From contig NZ_RJUA01000014.1 of the NCBI RefSeq assembly GCF_024343575.1, positions 1 through 64,000 on the forward strand: a DNA stretch of 64,000 bases, given 5' to 3'. Positions within the stretch are counted from its first letter, which is position 1. Each line of letters opens with the position of its first letter. The DNA is from Lacihabitans sp. LS3-19 (lineage in GTDB: Bacteria > Bacteroidota > Bacteroidia > Cytophagales > Spirosomataceae). Position numbers and translations under genes: made by a program. Below are positions 43,826-53,496 of the stretch, in pieces. The notes under the pieces were generated by a model. That model searched no databases, had not been told where the DNA came from, and saw only the letters and a list, made by a program, of their open reading frames with translations.

Positions 43826-44078
43826 ACAACATTTCAATATCCGCAACAAGATAAAAATTCTTCCCTAAATATTTGCAATTTTGATCCAAATATCAACCCT
43901 ATTTTAGGTTTTAAGCAATAAATCTTGCTTTTATTTGATTTATTATGAAATTCAGTTTTTCAAATGATATCTGATACTAACCGTTATAAATGTTTATTTG
44001 TAAAGTGCTTTTTATTAATTGTTTAAGTGGTGTTTTGTTTATAAAAAAGGAAAATTGCCTATAATTAACTCCACTACC
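43826..44078. repeat. 254-bp direct repeat, copy 2
   Basis: Second copy of 42757-43010. The outside flanks differ from those of copy 1: it is followed by TAACATTGAAG rather than AACGTTTTGC. The gap 43803-44154 holds only this repeat and AT-rich sequence. Confidence 0.9.
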
Positions 44079-44154
44079 TAACATTGAAGAAAGACATTTA
44101 TTTTTTCTATAAAATGCCTTTCTAATTTTAAAAGATGCTGTTTGTTCTTTATAA

Positions 44155-45495
44155 TCATTTCACTCTCTCGCCATGTTTTATCACCATTTTTACATCTTGC
44201 AAAAGCGAGATATAGCGTAGCACATCACCTCTTACGGTTATGATATCGGCGTATTTTCCCTCGCTTATGCTGCCGTAGTCTTTGTCTACTTTCATGGCCA
44301 CTGCCGGCCAATAGGTGGCGGCTTTTATAGCGTACATAGGGTCTATGCCCATTTTGTTTACCCATACATCCAGCTCGTTCCAGGTGCTTTGGCTGTGGAA
44401 CTTCATCGGTATGCCGCTGTCGGTGCCTATCATCATCACCACACCGGTGTCTTTTAGTTGCATGAGTTTTTTGGTAAGCGTGGGCTTCCGTATGGGAGTC
44501 AACTGAAAGTAGGGCATCTGTCCAGGGTGTTTTAGGGAACCTTTTATGTCGTCTATGATGTCTTGCGGTAGGCCCAAATGCCAGCTAGGGTCGTCGAGTT
44601 TTTCGGGGTTGTCTCTCATGTATTCGTAGTTGTAGAGTCCCTCCACAGTAGGTGTCCAGAATAGCGGCCCCATATTCATCTTGGCGGTGCGTTCTTTTAT
44701 GGCTATCAATATATCCTCAGGATACTCCGGTGCTGAGGACAATCCCGTATGCTCAAAACAGTCAACGCCAATCTCGAGGCCCACGCGTATTTCGTTAGGT
44801 CTATGGCTGTGGGCTATTACGGGCAGGCCGTATTTGTGGGCTTCGTTTACTATGGTCTGTGCTTCGGCTTTGGTCATTTCGTCGTGGTCTATGAGTTTTA
44901 TCACGTCTACACCTGCGTCAGCTAGTTTTTTAACTTTGGCCTTTGCATCTGCCTCGCCATATATGCCCCAACGGAACGCCTCTGTGTTGGGGTAGGGGCG
45001 GTGTTGTAGAAATGGCCCCGAGACATAAATAGTAGGTCCGGGTATTTTGCCTTGGTTTATTTTATCTCTTACTTTTATGCTTGCCTCCAGCGGTGCTCCC
45101 AAGTCGCGGGCACTTGTTACGCCTGCCATCAAAAGCTGGTGTGCGGAAGAGGGCATAATGATAGACTCGAATTTGTTGATATAGGTGCTATCCCAATGGG
45201 TATAATTGCTGTGGCCGTTGATCATGAGGTGCACGTGCATGTCCCAAAGGCCAGGCATCACGCTCATACCTTCGGTAGAAATTATCTCGGCATCTTTTGG
45301 TATGGCCAATTCGCCCTCTCTACCCACGGCTTTTATGCGGTCGCCTTCAATGATGACCACGGAGTTTTGGATGGGTGCACCACCAAAGCCGTCAATCAAT
45401 GTTCCACCCACGAGGGCTTTGATTTTTTGGGCATTGGAGGTGAGGGAGCTTAATATTGTAATTATTAGTAGGGCGTAAAATATTGGTTTTTTCAT
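44155..45495 (-). CDS. Secreted amidohydrolase
   Basis: The ATG at 45495 begins a signal peptide (MKKPIFYALLIITILSSLTSNAQ); the TTG at 45522 is less likely. The 446-residue product is an amidohydrolase with metal ligands in WDMHVHLMINGH, VIKLIDHDE (bridging Lys), VIAHSHRP and IGTDSG. Relatives include imidazolonepropionase and organophosphorus-acid hydrolases. Composition is more GC-rich than its flanks, which may indicate transfer. It lies next to the repeat-bracketed lipoprotein gene. Confidence 0.9.
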   Translation of the reverse strand: MKKPIFYALLIITILSSLTSNAQKIKALVGGTLIDGFGGAPIQNSVVIIEGDRIKAVGREGELAIPKDAEIISTEGMSVMPGLWDMHVHLMINGHSNYTHWDSTYINKFESIIMPSSAHQLLMAGVTSARDLGAPLEASIKVRDKINQGKIPGPTIYVSGPFLQHRPYPNTEAFRWGIYGEADAKAKVKKLADAGVDVIKLIDHDEMTKAEAQTIVNEAHKYGLPVIAHSHRPNEIRVGLEIGVDCFEHTGLSSAPEYPEDILIAIKERTAKMNMGPLFWTPTVEGLYNYEYMRDNPEKLDDPSWHLGLPQDIIDDIKGSLKHPGQMPYFQLTPIRKPTLTKKLMQLKDTGVVMMIGTDSGIPMKFHSQSTWNELDVWVNKMGIDPMYAIKAATYWPAVAMKVDKDYGSISEGKYADIITVRGDVLRYISLLQDVKMVIKHGERVK

Positions 45496-45547
45496 GAGTA
45501 TTAAGGGAGTTTTATAAAGCAATAATAAAATTTGAACAATAAAATTT

Positions 45548-45950
45548 AATCTAAATCTAAGCTATCAATCATTTCTGGTAATTCGACCAGCTTGAGGTTT
45601 TCTTTTTCTGATTTATTTTAAATTGAAAGTAGATAAACTGTGTCTTTTTCAAAATAAAAATATGTAATTACTCTTGCTCATCCACTCTTCCCTTTACCTT
45701 TTGATTGAATTGTCATTCTTATTTTGTAACAATTTTTCCCGATTGAAACACCAGTTAAAGGATTGTTTTCAAGTTTTTTTCAGAAGATTGGAGAAGTCAT
45801 TTTTAATAGAATGCTATTTTTTCCTTAGTCATTTGTTGGGTTTTCTTAACAAATGAGAGGCTTTTTAAAATTTCCATTCCAAAAGCGGAATTTTCGTCAG
45901 CTATTTTGACTAATATTTTCAATTTATTTTTTGATTTATATACGAGTTAA
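45548..45950 (-). pseudogene. Decayed RelE-type toxin with remnant of its antitoxin
   Basis: Minus-strand translation gives LENNPLTGVSIGKNCYKIRM, TIQSKGKGKSG, stop, ARVITYFYFEKDTVYLLSI, stop, NKSEKENLKLVEL, ending near 45548. It matches the RelE/HigB pattern (NCYKIRLAIKSKGKGKSGGA, RVI, YLLSIYDKSEK), with two in-frame stops and a frameshift upstream. Further upstream KILVKIADENSAFGMEILKSLSFVKK (shown here only in part as a motif) looks like the linked antitoxin. The locus is dead. Confidence 0.7.
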
Positions 45951-45998
45951 AGCCTTTTTTATTTCTAACGAAAATCTACACTGAATTTTATTCTTCCA

Positions 45999-47423
45999 TC
46001 AAAACAACTTCACAATTAGGGCAATCATTTTTTCTTTGAAGCCATTATAGGGTGGCATTAATAACTCGAGTGTACTCGGTAAGTGTTGGCGATATACGCC
46101 TCGGGCATTTGTGAATTCTTGAAAACCAAAAATTCCGTGTGTTTTGCCTATTCCGGAGTTGTTAGAGCCTCCAAACGGTAAGTTTGGATTGAAATAGTGC
46201 AGGTCGTTGTTGTTGATACAAGAGTTGCCTGCACGGGTATTGGCCATTATTTTCTCTATGTTTTTGTTGCTCTTGCTATAAATATAAAGTGCCAAAGGCT
46301 TTTCTCCATCGTTGATTCTGTTGATAGCATCGTCGAGGTTTTGATAGGTCAAAATTGGCAAAACTGGCCCGAATATTTCGTTTTGCATCAGTGCCGATTC
46401 TTGTGGGACATCACATACAAGTGTTGGCTCAAGAAAACTGTTTTTGCTGTCTGATTTTCCTCCAAATATCACTTTTGCACCTTTCGAAACCGAGTCTTGG
46501 ATATAGCCAACTACTCTTTCGGTGTGTTTTTCGTTCACTATGTTTCCATAGGATTCGGACTTGCTCGGGTCTTGGCCAAAGAAGGTCGTCATGACTTTTT
46601 CCATGGCGGCTATCAATGCATCTTTTTTGCTTTCATGTACCAAAATATAATCAGGAGCAATACATATCTGACCGCTGTTATGAAATTTTCCCCAAACTAT
46701 ACGCTTGGCTGCTGTGCCGATAGAGGCTGTTTCGTCTACTATGGTTGGTGATTTTCCACCCAATTCGAGTGTTACCGAAGCCAAGTTTTTGGCCGCAGCT
46801 TTCATTACGATTTTGCCTATTGAAGGTGCCCCGGTGAAAAAAATATGGTTAAATGGCAAGTCGAGTAGAGAAGTCGAAGTTTCTATTCCGCCTTCTATCA
46901 AGGCTATTTCATTTTCGTTGAAAAGGCTTTTGATAAGTTTGGCCAAAACTTTTGAGGTTTCTGGCGTAAACTCCGATGGTTTCAGAATCACGGTATTGCC
47001 ACCTGCAATGGCCGATACCAAAGGACTCAAGAGTAAGTTAACCGGGAAATTCCACGGGGCTATGATCAAACAAACGCCTTTGGGCTCGTAAGTGATGTAA
47101 GATGTAGAACCAAAAAACGCCAAAGGTGTATCAGCAGGTTGTTTGGCGGTCCATTTTGAAAGGTGGCTTATGGTATGTTTGATTTCGCTTGTCACCGGAA
47201 ATATCTCCGACAAATCCACGTCTGCCTGTGGTTTTTTGAAGTCTGCCATCATGGCATCTCTAATTTCCTGACGGAAAGTAATTTCCAAGGCTTTTAATAG
47301 AGATTTTAGTTTAGCTTTTCGGGCTTTGATGGGCTCGTTGGCAACAGCATATTGATTGGCCTTTTGTGCCAAAAATATCTTTTCAATTTGGTCGGTACTT
47401 ACGGTATCTGCAACGAAATTCAT
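45999..47423 (-). CDS. Aldehyde dehydrogenase (class 3-like)
   Basis: The 474-residue protein has all ALDH residues: Asn125 in APWNFPVN, Glu220 in LELGGKSP and the nucleophile Cys254 in NSGQICIAPDY. The length and C-terminal hydrophobic tail resemble class 3 (coniferyl/fatty aldehyde) enzymes. It oxidises aldehydes with NAD(P). It is divergent from the kinase-aminotransferase fusion gene and could oxidise an aldehyde formed by it. Confidence 0.92.
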   Translation of the reverse strand: MNFVADTVSTDQIEKIFLAQKANQYAVANEPIKARKAKLKSLLKALEITFRQEIRDAMMADFKKPQADVDLSEIFPVTSEIKHTISHLSKWTAKQPADTPLAFFGSTSYITYEPKGVCLIIAPWNFPVNLLLSPLVSAIAGGNTVILKPSEFTPETSKVLAKLIKSLFNENEIALIEGGIETSTSLLDLPFNHIFFTGAPSIGKIVMKAAAKNLASVTLELGGKSPTIVDETASIGTAAKRIVWGKFHNSGQICIAPDYILVHESKKDALIAAMEKVMTTFFGQDPSKSESYGNIVNEKHTERVVGYIQDSVSKGAKVIFGGKSDSKNSFLEPTLVCDVPQESALMQNEIFGPVLPILTYQNLDDAINRINDGEKPLALYIYSKSNKNIEKIMANTRAGNSCINNNDLHYFNPNLPFGGSNNSGIGKTHGIFGFQEFTNARGVYRQHLPSTLELLMPPYNGFKEKMIALIVKLF

Positions 47424-47576
47424 TTTTCTTATTTTTAGGTTGATTGAAATTAAGACAAGTTAGAATAAAAATACGAGATATTTCGGTTTAAGATTTCGAA
47501 AGAATTCCATATATTTTAAATTATTAACTTTCGTTTAAATTTTTCGCTTAGATTTAAAGTTTTTTACCAATTGCTT

Positions 47577-50500
47577 ATGTCGAAAATGGAATTTGAAAAG
47601 ATTCAGATTACCTTAATTGAAGCTCATAAAATTGCTTCGGAATATCTTTCTGTTGTTGATGAAATATCATTTCTCCCTGGTGAAATAGATTTTAATTTTA
47701 AGGTCAAATCAGGCGAAAATAACTTTATTTTGAAAGTAAGTCGACCTGATTTTGATTTAAAATACCTTGATTTTCAGAATGAATTGTTGCAGCATTTAGA
47801 AAGCAAAAACGTTCCTTTTTTGTTTCCGAAAATTATCAAAAATCAGGCTGGAGATGGCCAAATGGATTATTTGGATGCGAATGGACAGCTTAGAAAAGTG
47901 CGAATGTTGGAATGGATTGAAGGTGATTTGTTTTCAGACTATTTTCCCAAATCAGAAAGTTTGTATTATTCTTTGGGTAAAAAAGGTGGAGAAATCACAA
48001 ATGCACTTTTGGATTTTAAGCATCAGCTAGCCATTCGTACTTTCGATTGGGACCTAGCCAACGGACTTTGGACAGCGAACCATTTGGATGTTTTTACGGA
48101 AAACGAAAGAGAAATTGTGGTGTATTTTTTAGAGAAATTCAAGAATATCCAAAAAGATTATGCTCAATTAAGAAAAAGTACCATACACAATGATGCCAAC
48201 GAAAACAATATCGTGGTAAATTCTAAAAATGGAGAAATTGCAGCCATCATAGACTATGGAGATGCTGTTTATTCTCAGATTATCAATGATTTGGCTGTTA
48301 GTTTGGCTTATGCCATTATGGATACCGAGCAACCCTTGCAAGCGGCCATTCCAATCGTAAAAGGTTATCATGAGGCATTTCCATTACAAGAAAAAGAGCT
48401 GGAGGTTTTGTATATTTTGGTTGCTATGCGACTCGTGATAAGTGTAACAAAATCAGCCATTAACAAACAAAAAGAACCAGAAAATAAATACCTTTTGGTA
48501 AGCGAAAGACCCGCTTGGGATTTATTGAAAAAATGGAAAGATATTCCTGAAAACTTTGCCTTCTATTGCTTTAGATCTGCTTGCGGATTTGAACCTTGTC
48601 CTCAAAATTTGGCATTTCAAGAATACACCAAAAACAATCTATGGACAGTAAAAGAGCTTTTGCCAGAAGCAGAATTTTGGGAAGTAGAAACTTTGGATAT
48701 TTCTATTTCTTCAAAATATGTCGGCAATTACGCCAACTATATCGGAAGTGATAAATTGTATGAAAAAATAGTTGAAAACTATACCCAAAATGGCTCATTG
48801 TTGGTGGGCGGTTATGGAGAAGTGCGACCAGTTTATACCACGGATGCATTCAAAACTAGAGTAAATGAAGGCTTTGAACATCGTACGGTTCATTTAGGCG
48901 TTGATTTTTGGCAAAAAGCTGGTACGAGTATTCTGGCTATCGAAGATGGAGAGGTATTTGGTTGTTTTGACAATGCCCATCCGAAAGACTATGGCCCAAC
49001 TTTGATACTGAAACATAAAAAAGAGGGTTTGGTTTTTTATACCCTTTACGGTCATTTGAGTAGGGAGAGTTTGAAAGAAAAATATATTGGTAAAAAGATA
49101 AAAAAAGGTGAAAAAATAGCGGAAATAGGTGAGGAGATAGTAAATGGCGGTTGGGCTCCACATTTGCATTTTCAGGTGATTTTGGACATGTTGGGTCATG
49201 AAACAGACTTTATAGGCGTGTCTACGCCAAGTCTTTGGCCCGTATATTCGAGTATTTGTCCTGATCCAAATGCTTTTTTTAAGATTTCGGAATTGAAACA
49301 AAAAGAATCAAAAACCTTTGCAGAAAACCTGAATTTTAGAAAGCAACATTTGGGAAAAAGCTTGAGTTTGTCTTACGAAAAACCTCTAAATATAGTGCGT
49401 GGTCAAGGGCAGTTTTTGATAGATGATGCTGGTCAAAAATACCTAGATACCGTTAATAATGTTGCACATGTAGGGCACGAACACCCAAAAGTGGTGGAGG
49501 CTGGTGCATCCCAAATGGCTCTATTAAACACCAATACAAGGTATCTGAATGATGAAATCTTGGTTTTTGCGGAGGAACTTTTACAGACTTTTCCGCCAGA
49601 ACTTTCGGTTTTGCATTTTGTAAACTCAGGCAGTGAGGCCAACGAGCTAGCTATGCGAATGGCTAAGGCATTTTCAGGTCAAAAAGATATGCTAGCCTTG
49701 GAAGTTGGGTATCATGGCAACACACAAGCCTGCATAGATGTGAGTTCGTATAAATTCAATGGAAAAGGAGGAGCAGGTTGCCCAGAGCATACCCATATTG
49801 TGCCACTTCCTGATGCTTTTCGAGGGATTTACAGAGGGAAAGGTGCAGGAAGCAAATATGCAAAACACGTAAAAGATGCGATAGAAAATATACAATCAAA
49901 TGGTAGAAATGTGGCTGGATTTATAGCAGAAAGCATTGTAAGTTGCGGTGGTCAGATAGACTTGCCGGATGGTTTTCTGAAAGAAGCTTATGGATATATC
50001 AGAGCGGCAGGAGGTGTTTGTATTGCTGATGAAGTGCAAGTTGGATTTGGGAGAGTTGGGAAGGCTTTTTGGGGTTTTCAATTGCATGGAGTTATGCCAG
50101 ATATTGTCACAATGGGTAAGCCCATCGGAAATGGGCATCCTTTGGCTGCTGTAGTTTGTACCAGAGAAGTGGCAGAAGCATTTGCCAATGGCATGGAGTA
50201 TTTCAATACGTTTGGAGGCAATCCAGTTTCTTGTGCGATTGGTAGGCAGGTTTTAGCTACTATAAAAGAAGAAAAAATGCAAGAAAATGCCCTGGAAGTA
50301 GGGGAGTATTTAAAAAATTCCCTAAATGAACTACAAAAAGAATTTCCAATTTTTGCTGATATAAGAGGAGAAGGCCTGTTTTTGGGAATAGAACTTTGTG
50401 ACGAAAATCTTCAACCTTTGCCTGATCAGACCAATTATTTGGCCAATAGAATGAAGGATTTTAAAATTCTAATGAGTGTAGATGGACCAGATCATAACGT

Positions 50501-50612
50501 TCTGAAAATTAAGCCGCCTATGTGTTTTTCTATAGCCGACGCTGATTATTTATTGGATTGTTTGGGTAAGGTTTTGTTGGAATATCCACTGGCTAAAGCC
50601 AGTGGTAATTGA
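47577..50612 (+). CDS. Trifunctional fusion: APH-type kinase, M23 peptidase-like and class III aminotransferase/phospho-lyase
   Basis: The ATG at 47577 is preferred to a TTG 6 bp upstream. Residues about 15-320 form an aminoglycoside-phosphotransferase-type kinase with HNDANENN (His204, Asp206, Asn211) and IDYGD. Residues about 430-560 form an M23-like domain with HLGVD (His439, Asp443), LYGHLS and HLHF (His529, His531). Residues about 585-1010 are a class III PLP enzyme with NSGSEANELA and TMGKPIGNGHP carrying Lys848. Hydroxylysine or ethanolamine kinase plus phospho-lyase is the closest precedent. No signal peptide is seen, so the M23 part would be cytosolic. Confidence 0.9.
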   Translation: MSKMEFEKIQITLIEAHKIASEYLSVVDEISFLPGEIDFNFKVKSGENNFILKVSRPDFDLKYLDFQNELLQHLESKNVPFLFPKIIKNQAGDGQMDYLDANGQLRKVRMLEWIEGDLFSDYFPKSESLYYSLGKKGGEITNALLDFKHQLAIRTFDWDLANGLWTANHLDVFTENEREIVVYFLEKFKNIQKDYAQLRKSTIHNDANENNIVVNSKNGEIAAIIDYGDAVYSQIINDLAVSLAYAIMDTEQPLQAAIPIVKGYHEAFPLQEKELEVLYILVAMRLVISVTKSAINKQKEPENKYLLVSERPAWDLLKKWKDIPENFAFYCFRSACGFEPCPQNLAFQEYTKNNLWTVKELLPEAEFWEVETLDISISSKYVGNYANYIGSDKLYEKIVENYTQNGSLLVGGYGEVRPVYTTDAFKTRVNEGFEHRTVHLGVDFWQKAGTSILAIEDGEVFGCFDNAHPKDYGPTLILKHKKEGLVFYTLYGHLSRESLKEKYIGKKIKKGEKIAEIGEEIVNGGWAPHLHFQVILDMLGHETDFIGVSTPSLWPVYSSICPDPNAFFKISELKQKESKTFAENLNFRKQHLGKSLSLSYEKPLNIVRGQGQFLIDDAGQKYLDTVNNVAHVGHEHPKVVEAGASQMALLNTNTRYLNDEILVFAEELLQTFPPELSVLHFVNSGSEANELAMRMAKAFSGQKDMLALEVGYHGNTQACIDVSSYKFNGKGGAGCPEHTHIVPLPDAFRGIYRGKGAGSKYAKHVKDAIENIQSNGRNVAGFIAESIVSCGGQIDLPDGFLKEAYGYIRAAGGVCIADEVQVGFGRVGKAFWGFQLHGVMPDIVTMGKPIGNGHPLAAVVCTREVAEAFANGMEYFNTFGGNPVSCAIGRQVLATIKEEKMQENALEVGEYLKNSLNELQKEFPIFADIRGEGLFLGIELCDENLQPLPDQTNYLANRMKDFKILMSVDGPDHNVLKIKPPMCFSIADADYLLDCLGKVLLEYPLAKASGN

Positions 50613-50667
50613 AATTAATCTTTTGATAATTAATTATTTATATAAATCTTATTATGTAAAATAACAA

Positions 50668-50698
50668 CAAAAAAAGCTTCCACTGGAAGCTTTTTTTG
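50668..50698. terminator. Bidirectional terminator
   Basis: AAAAAAAGCTTCC-ACT-GGAAGCTTTTTTT forms a long stem with T runs at both ends. It separates the convergent fusion gene and sulfide:quinone oxidoreductase gene. Confidence 0.93.
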
Positions 50699-50719
50699 CA
50701 ATTATCATTTATTCAATTT

Positions 50720-51910
50720 TTAGGCCTTGCCTGTTAAGATTTGGCTCCAATACATACGTGGAAGTACTTGTTTTTTAAGTTGATACATACTCCAGCGTTC
50801 TTTGCTTTGATCAAATGGGAATGTCTCCATTGGGTTGTTTTGGTAGTCAAATTCTGCCAAAACCAGTTTGCCGTAGCCTGTAACCAATGGGCACGAAGTA
50901 TAGCCAGTATATTCTCCTTCGAATGGCTGATTTTCCATCAATGAAAGTAAATTGCCAACCACTACGGGTGCTTGCTTTCTGATAGCTGCACCCGTTTTAG
51001 AGATTGGCAATCCTGCTGAATCTCCTAATGAGAAGATATTAGCATATTTATTATGTTGAAGTGTATTAATGTTGGTATCTATCCATCCAGCAGCGTTCGC
51101 TAATGGACTTTTTTGGATAAAATCTGGGGCAGATTGAGGTGGCGTGATGTGTACCATGTCAAAATCAACCCAAGTTTCTTTGTCTTTATTGCCTTCGCCT
51201 ATTCCCGTAAATTTCAATTTCTTGTTGGCACCATCTATTTCATCTAGTCGCTCCATCATGTGCAATTTGATGTCGGCCTTTCTACATACTTCCAATAATG
51301 TTTTTTCGTATTTGTCAACAGCAAAAAGTCTACCAGCACCACTCCAGTAGTGAATGTCAGCTTTGTCTAAAACACCATGTTTTCTGAAATAGTCGGCTGC
51401 CAAATACATGATTTTATGAGGGGCACCTCCACATTTCACAGGTGTATGTGGATTATGGAAAATCGCTTTGCCTCCTTTAAAGTTCTTTAAAACTTCAAAT
51501 GTATAGGGAGCAGTTTTGAAGCTATAATTAGAGCAAACGTTGTTTTTGCCAAGGGTTTCTGGAAGTCCTTTTATGGCTCCCCAGTTTAGTTGAATACCAG
51601 GACAAACCACCATATAATCGTAAGAATAAGTTCCACCACTTGTAGTAACTTGGTTTTGCTCTGGATTAAAAGATTCTGCTGCTTCTTTGATCCATTTTGC
51701 CTTTTTGGGCATCACACTAGCTTCTGTTCTTTCGGTTTTGGCTATATCAAAAGCTCCACCTCCAACCAAAGTCCAGGCTGGTTGATAGTAATGTTTGTCT
51801 GCTGGGTCAATTATAGCGATATCCAATTTTGGGTTTTTTCTGAAAAGCTGAGCAGCTACCGAAATACCTGCGTTTCCGCCTCCCACGATAATAATCTGAT
51901 GGTGAGTCAT
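50720..51910 (-). CDS. sqr: Sulfide:quinone oxidoreductase (type II)
   Basis: The 396-residue FAD enzyme has a GGGNAGISVAAQL dinucleotide fold, HYYQPAWTLVGGG, and VKCGGAPHKIMYL with redox Cys160, plus Cys340 in YTSCPLVTGYGK. The pair matches type II SQR and human SQOR. It oxidises sulfide to sulfane sulfur and passes electrons to quinone at the membrane. It is the last gene of the sulfur island and is separated from the AraC gene by 253 bp, so it may have its own promoter. Confidence 0.92.
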   Translation of the reverse strand: MTHHQIIIVGGGNAGISVAAQLFRKNPKLDIAIIDPADKHYYQPAWTLVGGGAFDIAKTERTEASVMPKKAKWIKEAAESFNPEQNQVTTSGGTYSYDYMVVCPGIQLNWGAIKGLPETLGKNNVCSNYSFKTAPYTFEVLKNFKGGKAIFHNPHTPVKCGGAPHKIMYLAADYFRKHGVLDKADIHYWSGAGRLFAVDKYEKTLLEVCRKADIKLHMMERLDEIDGANKKLKFTGIGEGNKDKETWVDFDMVHITPPQSAPDFIQKSPLANAAGWIDTNINTLQHNKYANIFSLGDSAGLPISKTGAAIRKQAPVVVGNLLSLMENQPFEGEYTGYTSCPLVTGYGKLVLAEFDYQNNPMETFPFDQSKERWSMYQLKKQVLPRMYWSQILTGKA

Positions 51911-52163
51911 TTTAAATTTTATATTTAATAATTAGAGATTGATATTTAGAACTATAAAGTAATTGTCTAATTTTTTCTTACAAAGTTCATAAAAGTATCT
52001 CCTTTTTGAATAGGACATTTTACTATTTGTATTGTAATTATTACTTATAAAATTATTCTCTGATAATGAACCTGAAAAAAAACGATTTTGTAGGATAGAA
52101 GTCTTATAATTAAAGCATTAATATATGTGCTTCAGTTAAGAATTTTTGAAATTAAAGTATAGA

Positions 52164-53042
52164 TTAAGTGAGTTTTAATCGAAATTGTTCGGGAGTTTGT
52201 CCTACTGCTTTTTTAAAAACTCTGATAAAATAAGAGCAATCCTCATAACCTAAATTGTAGCCCATTTCGCATATGGACAGTGGCGTGTGTATTAGCAATC
52301 TTTTGGCTTCTAAAATGATTCTCTCTCTTATCATTTCACCTGCAGTTTTGCCTAATGTGTTGGAGCAAATGGCGTTTAGGTAATTAGGTGTCATGTTCAT
52401 GATGGAAGCGTACTCTCTGACACTTTTTAATTTGCTATGTTTGGTCTCTATTAGAGATTCGAACTGGCGGATTTTAGATAATATCAAGCTTGAGCCTGAA
52501 GAAGAAAAGTTTGGCTGATAAACTCTCAACGAACGGATCAAAATAATTTTCAAAAGTGTTTTTATTATAGCTTCATGGTTGTCTAGCCTTTTATTGAATT
52601 CGTTCAGCATGTCTTCAAAAAAATGATTAATTACCATTGCTTCATTTTCTTCAAAAAACACCATTTGAGCTTCGTTTTGGCTATTATGAAAAAAAGGCAA
52701 ATTGGGTAAGGAGAACATCGGTTCTGCTACATTGTAAAATTCTTTTTTGAAAAATAACGTAAAACCCTGTATGTCATCTGAGAGATTCCATTCATGAATC
52801 TGCGTATCGTTCATAAAAAACAAGGTATTGGGTACAACTTCAAACCGCTTAAAATCGATATCATGTGTACCGCTACCCTGTGTGATATAAAGAAGATTGT
52901 AAAAGTCGTGTCGATGTGGAAAGTGTACGTTATCCATAACAGCAATATGATCTTCTAGACGACGAATATCTAAATTCATACTTATGTTGGAGCCGCAATT
53001 GTTGATTTGCTCTATGGTATATTTTAGGATTTTCTTTTCCAT
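52164..53042 (-). CDS. AraC-family transcriptional regulator
   Basis: The 292-residue protein has an N-terminal cupin-like sensor (FPHRHDFYNLLYITQGSGTH) and a C-terminal AraC domain: SVREYASIMNMTPNYLNAIC, GKTAGEMIRERIILEAKRLL, LGYEDCSYFIRVFKKAVGQT and PEQFR. It is 19 bp after the DsrE gene in the thiosulfate operon and upstream of sqr. Probably regulates sqr or the operon; the effector is unknown. Confidence 0.92.
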   Translation of the reverse strand: MEKKILKYTIEQINNCGSNISMNLDIRRLEDHIAVMDNVHFPHRHDFYNLLYITQGSGTHDIDFKRFEVVPNTLFFMNDTQIHEWNLSDDIQGFTLFFKKEFYNVAEPMFSLPNLPFFHNSQNEAQMVFFEENEAMVINHFFEDMLNEFNKRLDNHEAIIKTLLKIILIRSLRVYQPNFSSSGSSLILSKIRQFESLIETKHSKLKSVREYASIMNMTPNYLNAICSNTLGKTAGEMIRERIILEAKRLLIHTPLSICEMGYNLGYEDCSYFIRVFKKAVGQTPEQFRLKLT

Positions 53043-53061
53043 TGGAGCAAAGTTTAAATTT

Positions 53062-53481
53062 TTATAATCCAGCTTTTATATATGACCAACCTTGTTCTTG
53101 CTTCATGATAATTTCGCCTATACCCATCGGCACTGTTTGCATAAAAGGTAACAATTGGTCTTTGGTCACTTTTTTCTTCCTCATAGTGTTTTCGCAGACT
53201 ACCATTTTTATGTTTTTATTTTCCACAAAATCTTTCAATTCTTTGGCAAAATATGTTTTTTCAGTCATGGCCATAGCTATACTTCCTCCATGAAATACTA
53301 CCTCAACTTGGGCTTTAGGCCAGCCTTCTCTAATGTTTTTTAAATTGCTAATCAGAGATAGTTGAGACAATGAATCTGGAGAAACAAACTGGAAAACCAC
53401 CTTATGTTTACTTCCGTCGTCAATTTTTTGAGCAAAAGATAAGGTACTGATAGTCAATAAGAAAAAAAGGATTTTTTTCAT
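53062..53481 (-). CDS. Secreted DsrE-family protein
   Basis: The 139-residue protein has a signal peptide (about 1-18) and the DsrE/F-like fold with KHKVVFQFVSPD, VEVVFHGGSIAMAMTEK and MVVCENTMRKKKV, whose Cys could carry a sulfur atom. DsrE-family proteins move sulfane sulfur in sulfur oxidisers. Export is unusual for canonical DsrE, but the location between SoxB/TsdA and AraC genes fits periplasmic sulfur transfer. It starts 15 bp after tsdA. Confidence 0.85.
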   Translation of the reverse strand: MKKILFFLLTISTLSFAQKIDDGSKHKVVFQFVSPDSLSQLSLISNLKNIREGWPKAQVEVVFHGGSIAMAMTEKTYFAKELKDFVENKNIKMVVCENTMRKKKVTKDQLLPFMQTVPMGIGEIIMKQEQGWSYIKAGL

Positions 53482-53496
53482 GATATTTTAAAAGTT

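Noticed and set aside
44681-45453. Long open frames on the plus strand opposite the amidohydrolase
   Set aside because: They are antisense to a well-conserved enzyme and their translations lack family motifs; the richer GC content explains the open frames.
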